From contig NZ_CP159307.1 in assembly GCF_040448695.1 (NCBI RefSeq), positions 1,302,001-1,366,000 on the forward strand: 64,000 nucleotides of DNA, given 5' to 3'. The notes beneath the pieces are model-generated. The model ran no database searches. It was given only the letters and a program-made list of their open reading frames with translations, and was not told the origin of the DNA. The stretch's first letter is position 1. The number at the start of each line of letters is the position of its first letter. The translations under genes were made by a program, and so were the position numbers. Source of the DNA: Dehalogenimonas sp. 4OHTPN. Lineage in GTDB: Bacteria > Chloroflexota > Dehalococcoidia > Dehalococcoidales > Dehalococcoidaceae. This document shows, piece by piece, positions 32,108 through 40,102 of this stretch.

Positions 32108-33043
32108 TTACGGGCCCAGGTTGGGGAAAAATAGTCTTAGATACCCGCCGAGCATAACCATGTCCTGACCCTGCTCGGATAGGCAGAAATCGATGAATTC
32201 TTTCACTAATCCAACCGGCTGGCCGTCTGTATAGTAATAAAGGGGGCGGTAGATGGGGAAGATTCCAGCCGAGGTGGTTTCCAAACAGGCTTTTGATGGC
32301 TCTTTACCGGCGGTGCGGGCAATCCAGGTCGGCGTCACTTCCTGAGTGACTATGTTGACCGGCGTGAAAAAAACGGCGAACGGGTTTTCAGCCACCAGGT
32401 CGTTGCCTTCTTCGGCCGACCTGACGAAGATTACATTTGATCCGAATTCGATGGTTTCATCCGCCGAAGGCAAGCCGTACAGCCGCAATACCTTCGCCTT
32501 AAAGAAATCATAAGCCGGGGTGCCAGGCGGCATGGCGTAAACGACTATAGGCTCGTCCAGCCCGCCAAGTTCCTTCCAGTTGACGATTCGGCCGCTGTAA
32601 ATGCCGGATACCTGCTCCAGCGTCATCAACTCCACCGGATTCCATGGCCAGCGGATAACCGATAGCGCGTCCGAAGCAATTCGGATGCGATTTGATTCGA
32701 TCCCGGACGCCGTTTCGGCACCGGCCGGTCCCAACCGCGGCATTGACTGGTATATCGCAGCGCCGCGGGACAAAGCGTCAATGCCGGAGGAAGCGTCCTC
32801 TACGACCGTTATAACCACCCCGGGATGCAGCTTCATGAATTCGGCCGCCCAAACCCGAGACAAGGGCGCCACCAGCGGGTCGCCGCTAATGGTAAAGGAG
32901 CCGGTAAGGTCACTGGATTGGTCAATATGTGGGGCGTCACCGGCGCCGGAATTATTGGAAGGGAGAAACGCCAGGATCATCAATGCCGCAGCCGGTATTA
33001 TCAGCGGCAGCAAATATTTTTTACTGCTGAACTGCTTCATCAC
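32108..33043 (-). CDS. PstS-like periplasmic binding protein coupled to rdhA1
   Basis: A 311-residue extracytoplasmic substrate-binding protein. An N-terminal hydrophobic segment (about residues 10-28) without a lipobox Cys acts as signal or anchor. The mature part has the PstS-like pattern 'GSFTISGDPLVAPLSRVWAAEF', 'SSGIDAL', 'ALSVIRWPWNP' and 'LEQVSGIYSGRIVNWKELGG'. In true PstS the first loop (T-G-S-S/T) binds phosphate; here it reads T-I-S-G-D, so the ligand may differ. No ABC permease or ATPase is adjacent. Its GTG ATG start overlaps the rdhA1 stop (33040-33043), so both are made from one message. A role in dehalogenase maturation, substrate capture or anchoring is an inference. Confidence 0.78.
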   Translation of the reverse strand: MMKQFSSKKYLLPLIIPAAALMILAFLPSNNSGAGDAPHIDQSSDLTGSFTISGDPLVAPLSRVWAAEFMKLHPGVVITVVEDASSGIDALSRGAAIYQSMPRLGPAGAETASGIESNRIRIASDALSVIRWPWNPVELMTLEQVSGIYSGRIVNWKELGGLDEPIVVYAMPPGTPAYDFFKAKVLRLYGLPSADETIEFGSNVIFVRSAEEGNDLVAENPFAVFFTPVNIVTQEVTPTWIARTAGKEPSKACLETTSAGIFPIYRPLYYYTDGQPVGLVKEFIDFCLSEQGQDMVMLGGYLRLFFPNLGP

Positions 33044-34440
33044 CAGTCTTTAACCCCAAATCCTTTCAACTCGTCGTAAGGCCACTTGGAAAGATCCCTC
33101 TGCCACCAGCCTTCACGTTCAGCGTCGCTTTTCTGCCACCCGTAACCGAAAGCCCGGTCCATGCCGGCAAAGAAACCATTTAGCGCCGGTGTCACTGCCG
33201 AAGCTGCTCTCACCAGGTTATGAATAGAAGCATCCGGAGGATGGTTGAAGGGGCAGGTCATCTGGCAGTTCGAACAGTCATGCGGCCCGCCCCACTCGGC
33301 ACACTTCTGCCAGTGCTGATGAAAGCCTTTAAAGCCGCCGCGGTTCCATTGGCCCGCAACTTCCCATGAGGTGTCATCGTCCAGCGATAGGGCGCCCGGC
33401 GGGCATACCTCGGCGCAACGTTTGCAGGACTTGCAGAATTCAGTCACACCGGCATCAATCGGCCGGGTCGGCTGGAGCGGCAGGTCGGTTATCGCCCAAT
33501 CAATGTAACGGATGGACAGGCCGTAATCCGGCGAGCAGCAGTAAGCGGTACGTCCCTGCTCCGCCAGTCCCGAGAACAGGCCGAAAGGCACATTAGCCCG
33601 CACTTCCGGCTGCAGCGCCAGGTACCCGAGACCGTGCAGGAAACCAGTGACATTCCAGCGTATCTGAGGAGCGTGCGAATACGAAGCGTTGCGCGAGGCC
33701 TGACCAAGTTCAAAGGTTTTGTTGCGGTCAGGCCCGGAATCATCCGTTCTCAAAGCATACTTTGACTGGGGGTAATTCTGCTTGGCAATCCAGGTGAGAA
33801 TCCAGCGGCAGCGGCTGGGAATATGGTACACACCGGCGGAATCAATATAAGCAGCCGGGATATCTTCCCAGATGGTCGTACCGAGGTCGAACAGTCGCCT
33901 GGTATGCTCATTCACCTCAATAGCTCCGACCCGGGGGGCGCCGTAAAAATGTGCCGCCGCCCTCATCATCTGTAGATTGTCTTCCGGAGTCCCCTGCCAG
34001 GCCGGCAGACCGCGGTCGACCGGAGACGCGGTGCGGATATTGCCCTGCCAGCCGAGATGCTGCATATTAAAGTTGTCATAGGTGGCTTCATCCAGGGCGA
34101 TGTCCCGGAGCGTGCCGCCAGGAGTGTTATTGGCAACGTCTCGAATATGCCGGGCGCTGCGTTCGTCAGCCTGCCTTTTCACCAGTGAAAGCGGCAGCAT
34201 GTATAGCTTCCGGGTATCGTAAGGCTTGAACAGATCCCAATCTACAGGCGTGGTCAGGTCTTCAAAATCCCGGTCTTTCTGCCACCACTTGCGGTAGTGG
34301 TGGGTGTCTACCCCAGCGGCGAGTTCATCCAGGTCATGAACCAGCGGACTTCCAGCCGCGGCCAGCGACATACCGGCTCCGGCCAGGCCGAGACCTTTCA
34401 TGAAATCACGCCTCGAGAGGTTTGAATGGAATTTGCTCAT
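33040..34440 (-). CDS. rdhA: Reductive dehalogenase catalytic subunit (rdhA1)
   Basis: A 466-residue corrinoid and iron-sulfur reductive dehalogenase, terminal reductase of organohalide respiration at the outer face of the membrane. It carries a Tat signal 'SRRDFMKGLGLAG' at residues 9-21. The two [4Fe-4S] motifs are Cys336-339-342-346 (C-x2-C-x2-C-x3-C) and Cys380, 389, 392, 396. 'WDLFKPYD', 'WQGTPEDNLQMMRAAAHFYGA' and 'TDLPLQPTRPIDAG' are recurrent RdhA segments. Substrate cannot be predicted. No rdhB is adjacent; instead a PstS-like gene is coupled to it. It has its own promoter (34494-34522), separate from rdhA2 by a hairpin. No strong Shine-Dalgarno sequence is seen before ATG 34440. Confidence 0.95.
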   Translation of the reverse strand: MSKFHSNLSRRDFMKGLGLAGAGMSLAAAGSPLVHDLDELAAGVDTHHYRKWWQKDRDFEDLTTPVDWDLFKPYDTRKLYMLPLSLVKRQADERSARHIRDVANNTPGGTLRDIALDEATYDNFNMQHLGWQGNIRTASPVDRGLPAWQGTPEDNLQMMRAAAHFYGAPRVGAIEVNEHTRRLFDLGTTIWEDIPAAYIDSAGVYHIPSRCRWILTWIAKQNYPQSKYALRTDDSGPDRNKTFELGQASRNASYSHAPQIRWNVTGFLHGLGYLALQPEVRANVPFGLFSGLAEQGRTAYCCSPDYGLSIRYIDWAITDLPLQPTRPIDAGVTEFCKSCKRCAEVCPPGALSLDDDTSWEVAGQWNRGGFKGFHQHWQKCAEWGGPHDCSNCQMTCPFNHPPDASIHNLVRAASAVTPALNGFFAGMDRAFGYGWQKSDAEREGWWQRDLSKWPYDELKGFGVKDW

Positions 34441-34493
34441 TGGATAACCGATTCTACGCGACCGATACTAACTCATAAAGACTTTATACTAAC

Positions 34494-34528
34494 ATTATGT
34501 AATATAAACGTTCGGCGGTCAATCCGCC
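34494..34528 (-). promoter_or_regulatory. Promoter of rdhA1 with dyad over -35
   Basis: On the minus strand TTGACC (34522-34517), 17-base spacer, CATAAT (34499-34494). The dyad GGCGG-tcaat-CCGCC (34514-34528) covers the -35 box and may be an operator. The predicted leader is about 47 bases. Confidence 0.7.
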
Positions 34529-34583
34529 ATCATGCTTAGTTTCCATTAGGATAAGATTACCTTCCGAGTGAACTTTGTTTGTA

Positions 34584-34615
34584 GAATAGAGGCGGGCTTA
34601 CGCCCGCCTCTATTC
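34584..34615 (-). terminator. Hairpin after rdhA2
   Basis: GAATAGAGGCGGGC (34584-34597) pairs perfectly with 34602-34615 around TTAC, 37 bases after the rdhA2 stop. No long T-run follows, so it may attenuate or protect rdhA2 mRNA rather than stop all transcription into rdhA1. Confidence 0.75.
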
Positions 34616-34651
34616 TTGTTTTCCGGGCTGGATGCTCCAGCTTGGAAAAGC

Positions 34652-36166
34652 TTATTTCCGGTAGCCGCCGTCGAAAGAGGTGACGGTCGAGTCCATGCCG
34701 AAGACCGGGAAGGAGCGATCCCACCATTCCTCAGCCTTGGGGGATCCACCCTCATGGGTGCCGGCACCATATTCGAATACCTCGCCCATGCGGAAGAAGA
34801 AGTTGTTGAGCGGGCCGAACTTAAGGTTGGAGATGGTGCCGCGGATGAGTTCGTGCACCATGGCGCCCTTGTTGGTGGTGAAGGTGCAGTTGCCCCAGCA
34901 GACGTTGCAGCCGTCAAGCTCGGTGCGCACCATACGGCAGGCGGCACCGTCAGACCAGAACTCCTTGGTGCCCTTGTTGTGCATGATGTTGGGCTTGCCG
35001 TTGATGTCCGGGATCTCCCAGGTCGGCTCTTTGGCGAAGGAGATACACTCGGCCGGGCAGGCGCGAGCGCACTTGCCGCAGTCGGCACAGAACTTGAACA
35101 TGCCGGCATCGATAGGATGGGTCGGCGCGACCGGGATATCGGTGATGTAGGAGTGGATGCGGCCGATGGGACCCAGCTCAGGGGTCAGGCTGTAGACGTT
35201 GTTGCGGGACGATTCAGCCACGCCGGTTAGGTTAGCCACAGCGGCTTCGATGAACGGATAGTTGGAGTCGCCGCCGTCGCCGATCATCTGGTAGCCCATG
35301 TAGCGCAGGAAGTTGTAGACAGAGGGTTTCAGCGCGGTGGCTACAAAGTCCGAGCCGTTGAAACGGCCGCCCATGGCCGGTGCGGCGCGGGACATCTCGT
35401 GGGACATGTGCTCCCAGTGTACCAAGTGGTACATCTGATTCTTGCCGGGGACGGCGAGGGCGGTTGAAGTCTCATAGGCGGTATCAACAGTATTGTCGAT
35501 GATGAACTTCTTCGCGGCGTTGTGCTTGACGTTAGTGCACAGCAGTTTCTCGCGGTCCAGTTCGGTGAATTCGCCGTAGCCGGAGATGGCGGCGCCGACG
35601 TACTTCTGGTAGGCGTTCAGCATGTGGCTGTTCTCTTCCGGGGTGCCGTTCCACTTGGGCTCGCCGCGGTCGGCGGGGGTGGCAACACCCTTGTAGACCG
35701 CGCCGCCGCCCTTGGTCCAGGTGCCGCTGGTGGAAGCGCCGGCCCAGGACTTGCTGACATAGGCGGACCAGGAGGTGGTCACAGCGGTCTTCAATGCCTG
35801 GCCGCGGTAAGTGTAACCGGGAGCCTGAGCCGCAATCTTAGCCTTGGCATACTCGGCGCCCTTAGCGGAAGCGGCATCAGCGCGGGCCTGCCCGTGATAG
35901 TAAGCCCACATTTCGGTCTGCTGCCCGGTATTGGTCGGGTTAACCCGCTTCATGACATCCCAGTCAACTTCAGTGGTCGGGTTGTGGGCTTCGCGCTCTT
36001 TGACCCACCAGGGGCGCTTCTGCATGACAGCGCCGGCGGAAATGAGTTCATCGACATCATGGAAGGCCGGGTTGACGGCCGCCATGGCGCCGACGCCGCC
36101 GGTCACCATCGCCATGACTTTCATGAACTCTCTGCGGCTGACGGTACTGTGAAACTTGTTCGACAC
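34652..36166 (-). CDS. rdhA: Reductive dehalogenase catalytic subunit (rdhA2)
   Basis: A 504-residue RdhA. The Tat signal is 'SRREFMKVMAMVTGG' (residues 10-24). First cluster Cys360-363-366-370, second Cys410, 420, 423 and 427. The last Cys is followed by Thr where Pro is usual. Family segments include 'WWVKEREAHNPTTEVDWDVM', 'WNGTPEENSHMLNAYQKYVGA' and 'TDIPVAPTHPIDAG'. An Ala/Ser/Gly/Trp-rich stretch at about residues 125-165 is unusual. Codon choice is strikingly uniform (mostly C- or G-ending), as in very highly expressed genes, unlike rdhA1. Start is GTG with AAGGAG about eight bases upstream. Tandem repeats occupy its leader (36186-36225). No rdhB follows; a hairpin does. Confidence 0.95.
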   Translation of the reverse strand: MSNKFHSTVSRREFMKVMAMVTGGVGAMAAVNPAFHDVDELISAGAVMQKRPWWVKEREAHNPTTEVDWDVMKRVNPTNTGQQTEMWAYYHGQARADAASAKGAEYAKAKIAAQAPGYTYRGQALKTAVTTSWSAYVSKSWAGASTSGTWTKGGGAVYKGVATPADRGEPKWNGTPEENSHMLNAYQKYVGAAISGYGEFTELDREKLLCTNVKHNAAKKFIIDNTVDTAYETSTALAVPGKNQMYHLVHWEHMSHEMSRAAPAMGGRFNGSDFVATALKPSVYNFLRYMGYQMIGDGGDSNYPFIEAAVANLTGVAESSRNNVYSLTPELGPIGRIHSYITDIPVAPTHPIDAGMFKFCADCGKCARACPAECISFAKEPTWEIPDINGKPNIMHNKGTKEFWSDGAACRMVRTELDGCNVCWGNCTFTTNKGAMVHELIRGTISNLKFGPLNNFFFRMGEVFEYGAGTHEGGSPKAEEWWDRSFPVFGMDSTVTSFDGGYRK

Positions 36167-36185
36167 TATTTTTTCTCCTTGATTC

Positions 36186-36225
36186 TTTTTTGCGACTTTG
36201 TTTTTGCGACTTGTTTACGACTTTG
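36186..36225 (-). repeat. Three tandem imperfect repeats in the rdhA2 leader
   Basis: TTTTTTGCGACTTTG (36186-36200), TTTTTGCGACTTG (36201-36213) and TTTACGACTTTG (36214-36225) lie head to tail, 20-60 bases before the rdhA2 start. In the mRNA they read as CAA(A)GTCGCAAAAA units, A-rich and unstructured. Just upstream (36268-36278) is AAGGAGGTGAT, a perfect match to the 16S rRNA 3' end, followed by a possible 17-codon frame (TTG 36268 to TAA 36215) that ends inside the repeats. Confidence 0.75.
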
Positions 36226-36293
36226 TATCCCTTGTTTGAACCTGCTGAATCTGTTCTCTTCTAGACAATCACCTCCTTAGAAACACACAGCGG

Positions 36294-36872
36294 TTAATCA
36301 GTATTGCCCAGGCCGACGCCGGTGCCGTCCAGGCCGTTGGCGCCGGTGGCTACCGGGTCGCCGATATTGGCTGAATGCAGCCGGGGGTAGCAGCTGAAAG
36401 TCACGTTCATGTGGGCGTTTTCAATGACCACCATACCGCTTTCATCCAGCCCGGCGACGATACCTCTGGCTTCAACCGTATCGGTCACCGCCAGGTACTG
36501 GAAGAATTCATCGCCGTTGGCCAGTTCGACCTTGATCTTTTCGGCCAGCGCCACAAACGGCGAGGCGATCTTGGCGGTTACTACCGTTCGGCGGACGAAA
36601 ACTTCCTGACCGACATACTGCTGCCAGTTGGCGATCAGTTCGGCGTCGGTGACATCCACCCAGGTGATTTCCTCGACGATGGGCGTATCGTTGCCGCCCA
36701 GTTTGCCCCCGGTGGCGCCCGAGCCGAGGTCGACGGTGAAACCGTCACAGCCGGTCAGGGCGACCAGCATGGCCAGCCCGGCGATGCCCGTAGTCAACAG
36801 CGCCGGCTTGCCGCGGCGGCGCGGTTTGGCGGCGTCAACGCTCACCAGTTCCGCCCCAAGATAGTTACACAT
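36294..36872 (-). CDS. Predicted lipoprotein with OB-like domain, upstream of rdhA2
   Basis: A 192-residue protein. A positively charged start (Arg/Lys to about residue 22) leads into a hydrophobic segment and the lipobox 'LVALTGC' near residue 41, so it should be a lipid-anchored outer-face protein. A Gly-rich linker is followed by a beta-rich region ('GQEVFVRRTVVTAKIA', 'EFFQYLAVTDTVEARGIVAG', 'MVVIENAHM') that reads like an OB fold. No close family is recognised. A GGAGG lies about 12 bases before ATG 36872, further than usual. It stands between the radical SAM gene and rdhA2, so a function in the dehalogenase system is likely but unproven. Confidence 0.6.
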   Translation of the reverse strand: MCNYLGAELVSVDAAKPRRRGKPALLTTGIAGLAMLVALTGCDGFTVDLGSGATGGKLGGNDTPIVEEITWVDVTDAELIANWQQYVGQEVFVRRTVVTAKIASPFVALAEKIKVELANGDEFFQYLAVTDTVEARGIVAGLDESGMVVIENAHMNVTFSCYPRLHSANIGDPVATGANGLDGTGVGLGNTD

Positions 36873-36943
36873 TGTGTCTACCGTGCCCTCCTTTTGATCG
36901 TTATTCCTTTTATCTCGTCCCGGCGGTCATTGCCACCGGAGAT

Positions 36944-38413
36944 TCAGGTCTCTTTAGGAGTCAGTTTCGGGATGATCCTTTTTTTCCCCGGATTACGGCC
37001 GATGACCCGCTGGAATTTAACCAGCCAGGATTCGCGGCCATTGGCGGAGTCGAACAGAGCGTTCAGGTAGTTCTTGATAAGATAGGAAAGCGAGCCGAAA
37101 AATTGCCCCGGTTCCCGTATCGCCGTGATAAAATAGGCCGGGTTATGCCGCAGCATGAAACGGAAGCGGCGGGTGGCGAATGTGGCGCGGAAACTGGCCA
37201 GGGCGTCATCCATCATCTTGACCGGGACCTGCGACAGGTTGGCAGCGGTGGCATAATGAAGCTGGAAAGTGGACCAGCCTGCAAGCCTTTCGGGGACGCT
37301 GACCAGTTTTTCCGCCACGCAGCGATCAAATAGCACCGTCTTGGGATAGGGCACAAACTTCATGAACAGATACGGCGGGTTATCCAACCGTTTTATAAAA
37401 TTGAGGGTTTCCTGGAAATCCGCGGCCGTTTCCGTCGGGAAGCCGTATTGAATGAAGAGCGTCGGGATAATCCGCTGGCGGACCAGGTTCCAGAAGGTCT
37501 TCTCAAATTCCTGCACGTTGCCCTTGGTCAGCAGGTCAAGGATCTTCTGGCTGCCGCTTTCGGCGCCGAGGATAACAGCGGTGCAGCCCGCCCTGGCCAT
37601 CAATTTGGCTGTCTCTTCGTCAATCGTGCCGGAGATCTGGCAGTTCCACTTGAGTCTTAGTTTCTTGCCTATCATAATCCGGCAGAATTTGTGGAGCCGC
37701 TCCCGATTGATGCCGAAGTTGTCCCCGGTATACATCAGATAGTTGACGCCGGACTCTTTATGTATCCTTTCTGATTGGGCGGCGATGCGCTCGGCGGAAA
37801 GGTCAGCCACGTTGCCTTTATAGAAGCTGGCGTCGGCGCAGAAGGTGCAGGTATACGGGCAGCCGCGCGAGGTAATGATGGAGACATCCCAGTATTTTTT
37901 AGGATCGACAAGGTGCCAGGCCGGGTCGGGAAGCTCATCGAGAGCTTTGAGAAACGGGCGGGGTTCATTAATAACGATATCCTGGCCGTTCTTCCAGGCC
38001 AGACCTTTAATTTCCGATAACTGGCCTTCACCGTTTTCAAGATAGGCCGCCAGTTCAAGCAGGGTGTATTCCCCGGCGCCGATGACAACGTAATCGACAT
38101 ATTCTTCCTGAAGTGTCTGTTCCGGCAGGGCCGACGGGTGTCGGAAGCCCCACACTGTTTTGATGTTGGGGTATACCTTTTTGAACTCCAGGGCTTTCTT
38201 GATTGAGTCCGCGATGCACCCAGTGGAAACGGAGAAACCCACCAGGTCGGGATTAAAATCAGCGAAAGACTCCGCCGTTCGGTCACCCAGATTGGCGTCG
38301 TGCAGCATCACTTTGTGACCGCCCTTTTCCAGGACGGCGGCAATTGATAGCAATTCATCGGGGAACTTGGTGTACATGCCGTCGCGCAAAGGAATGCTCA
38401 GCAGGATTCTCAT
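36944..38413 (-). CDS. B12-binding-type radical SAM protein
   Basis: About 489 residues. An N-terminal Rossmann domain of the cobalamin-binding type ('LLSIPLRDG', 'LHDANLGDRTAESFADFNPDLVGFSVSTG', summarised) is followed by the radical SAM motif 'SRGCPYTCTFC' (C-x3-C-x2-C) near residue 190 and a TIM-barrel. A C-terminal helical extension is rich in Arg/Phe. ATG 38413 is chosen because GAGGT stands five bases upstream; a GTG-like extension reaches 38425. Radical SAM proteins with B12 domains are repeatedly found beside rdhA genes in this group, where their role is unproven. The classic B12 His motif (D-x-H-x-x-G) is not clear here. Confidence 0.82.
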   Translation of the reverse strand: MRILLSIPLRDGMYTKFPDELLSIAAVLEKGGHKVMLHDANLGDRTAESFADFNPDLVGFSVSTGCIADSIKKALEFKKVYPNIKTVWGFRHPSALPEQTLQEEYVDYVVIGAGEYTLLELAAYLENGEGQLSEIKGLAWKNGQDIVINEPRPFLKALDELPDPAWHLVDPKKYWDVSIITSRGCPYTCTFCADASFYKGNVADLSAERIAAQSERIHKESGVNYLMYTGDNFGINRERLHKFCRIMIGKKLRLKWNCQISGTIDEETAKLMARAGCTAVILGAESGSQKILDLLTKGNVQEFEKTFWNLVRQRIIPTLFIQYGFPTETAADFQETLNFIKRLDNPPYLFMKFVPYPKTVLFDRCVAEKLVSVPERLAGWSTFQLHYATAANLSQVPVKMMDDALASFRATFATRRFRFMLRHNPAYFITAIREPGQFFGSLSYLIKNYLNALFDSANGRESWLVKFQRVIGRNPGKKRIIPKLTPKET

Positions 38414-38539
38414 GGCACCTCTCAAGAACGATAGGGGCTCGCTGGATCCGGATATTGTCCCGGTGTTAAGCTGGTATTAACCATCATAATTCTAGTGTTG
38501 TCTTAGTTTAATCCTAATTTAATAAATGGGGTATCCGCC

Positions 38540-38553
38540 AAAATACGTATTTT
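38540..38553. promoter_or_regulatory. 14-base palindrome in the rdh divergent region
   Basis: AAAATACGTATTTT is a perfect palindrome, 127 bases before the radical SAM start on one side and 113 bases before the flavoprotein start on the other. A TATAAT lies just after it on the plus strand (38558-38563), so the site sits in a promoter spacer. The remaining stretch (38414-38665) holds no gene that I can see. Confidence 0.55.
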
Positions 38554-38665
38554 TAGTTATAATTTAGTAACCTCGGGGAAATTTTGACTTTTTATCGACG
38601 CGAACACAAATGGAAGCGGCCAGGGATGTTGCCCCGGACATCCTGTTTGGGATAGATTACCTGGA

Positions 38666-39829
38666 GTGGTCACAAACTTTGATTCTGATGTAATTGTCAT
38701 CGGAGCTGGACCGGCCGGCTCAAGAACGGCACAACGCTTAGCAGCGGCCGGCTATGCGGTTATCCTGGTAGAACGCCGGGCTGAATCAGGAGGACCCGTC
38801 TGCTGCACCGGCATTATCAGCTGCGAGGCGTTTACCCGTTTCGAAATAGATCCGGCGATCGCTCTGCGGGAATTCACCGGAGCCGCAATATTCGCTCCCA
38901 ACGGAAGACCGGTTCAAGTGCAGCGGGACTCACCCCAGGCGGTTATTGTTGACCGCGGATCCCTTGATGGTTTTTTAACCACCCGGGCAGTGGAATCAGG
39001 CGCCAGACTACTTCTAAACACCCGTGCGGAGTCCATAAGAACCGACGATAACCGGGTGATTATCAGCGTTGCTTCATCCGGAGGATCGTACAACCTAACC
39101 ACGAGAGCGGCGGTAATCGCCTCCGGTTTAGCCCCCGGTCTGCTCCGCAACCTGGGACTCGGTAGAATCAAGGATACTGCGCTCGGTCTTCAGGTGGAAG
39201 TGGATACTCCCGAACCGGCTGAAGTCCAACTCTTTCTAGGCCGCCGGTTTGCGCCGGGATTTTTCGGATGGTTGGCACCGATCTCGGATAGAAAAGCAAA
39301 ATTGGGTTTGTTGACGCGCACGAAGACCGACAACAGCCTGAATGCGTTAGCGGACTTCCTAAGATGCCGGAGGATTATCAACCAAGTATCAGACGACATC
39401 CAGTGCCGACCGATACCATTGTCGACACTCCCGAAAACCTTCAGCGACCGGATAATAGTGGTTGGAGATGCCGCGGGCCAGGTGAAATCCACTACCGGCG
39501 GCGGCTTGAGCTACGGCATGACCTGCGCCGATATCGCTGCCGACACCATGACGAAGGCGCTATCCATGAACAAACTTGATGCGGCCGCTCTACAGAGCTA
39601 TGAAAGGGCATGGAAGGCACGGTTAGGCTGGGATTTAAGACTCGGGCGGTTGGCGATGCATGTCTTTCAACAACTCAGCGATCGACAGATTGACCGGTTG
39701 ATTGAGAGATGCGCCGATAAAAGAGTGTTCGACCGGATGGCGGCCGATGAGAGGCTGACTTTTGACCGCCACGGTGCCGCATTGCTGTCAGCCGGCCGCA
39801 GTGTGTGGCCGGCATTACTTTCCATCTAG
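38666..39829 (+). CDS. Geranylgeranyl reductase-family flavoprotein
   Basis: A 387-residue FAD-dependent protein. N-terminal 'VIVIGAGPAGSRTAQRLAAAG' binds FAD, 'CCTGIISCEAF' is the family's Cys-containing segment and 'VVGDAAGQVKSTTGGGLSYGM' the second FAD motif. Members saturate prenyl chains or act on other hydrophobic substrates. In a Dehalococcoidia setting it could act on isoprenoid lipids; this is an inference. Start is GTG 38666; GGGAT lies upstream but there is no strong ribosome site. It is divergent from the radical SAM gene and convergent with tatA. Confidence 0.85.
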   Translation: MVTNFDSDVIVIGAGPAGSRTAQRLAAAGYAVILVERRAESGGPVCCTGIISCEAFTRFEIDPAIALREFTGAAIFAPNGRPVQVQRDSPQAVIVDRGSLDGFLTTRAVESGARLLLNTRAESIRTDDNRVIISVASSGGSYNLTTRAAVIASGLAPGLLRNLGLGRIKDTALGLQVEVDTPEPAEVQLFLGRRFAPGFFGWLAPISDRKAKLGLLTRTKTDNSLNALADFLRCRRIINQVSDDIQCRPIPLSTLPKTFSDRIIVVGDAAGQVKSTTGGGLSYGMTCADIAADTMTKALSMNKLDAAALQSYERAWKARLGWDLRLGRLAMHVFQQLSDRQIDRLIERCADKRVFDRMAADERLTFDRHGAALLSAGRSVWPALLSI

Positions 39830-39850
39830 CCTGGTGCAACCGGGGCTGGA

Positions 39851-40102
39851 TTATTCATCATCGTTGCTGACAGGGGGCGGCGGCGGGCAGGGCTCGTTGC
39901 CCGGTTCAGCCTTCTTTTCGGCCGGTTTTCCGTCGATCGAGGATTTGATGGATTTAACTTCAGAATCAACTTCCTGAGTCGCCTTTTTAAAGGAACGGAG
40001 CCCCTCGCCCAGAGAGCGGCCGATATCAGGCAGCTTGCCGATCCCAAAGATAGCTATGACAATCACCAGAACGATGATAATTTCCATTGGTCCGATTCGC
40101 AT
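39851..40102 (-). CDS. tatA: Sec-independent translocase protein TatA
   Basis: An 83-residue protein with one N-terminal helix ('MEIIIVLVIVIAIFGIGKLPDIGRSLGEGLRSFKKA', given by its FGxxKLP hinge) followed by an amphipathic helix and a Pro-rich acidic tail. This is the TatA/E pattern. It forms the pore for folded proteins with twin-arginine signals, such as the two RdhA enzymes a few kilobases away. A TATAAT on the minus strand (40153-40148) lies about 46 bases upstream. tatB and tatC are not in the window. Confidence 0.92.
   Translation of the reverse strand: MRIGPMEIIIVLVIVIAIFGIGKLPDIGRSLGEGLRSFKKATQEVDSEVKSIKSSIDGKPAEKKAEPGNEPCPPPPPVSNDDE

Noticed and set aside
34546-35230. Long open frames on both strands across rdhA2, some Ser/Ala-rich
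   Set aside because: Shadows produced by the strongly biased codon use of rdhA2; low-complexity products without motifs or ribosome sites.
35522-36280. 252-codon plus-strand frame opposite rdhA2
   Set aside because: Antisense shadow of a highly biased gene; ends in intergenic repeats, no ribosome site.
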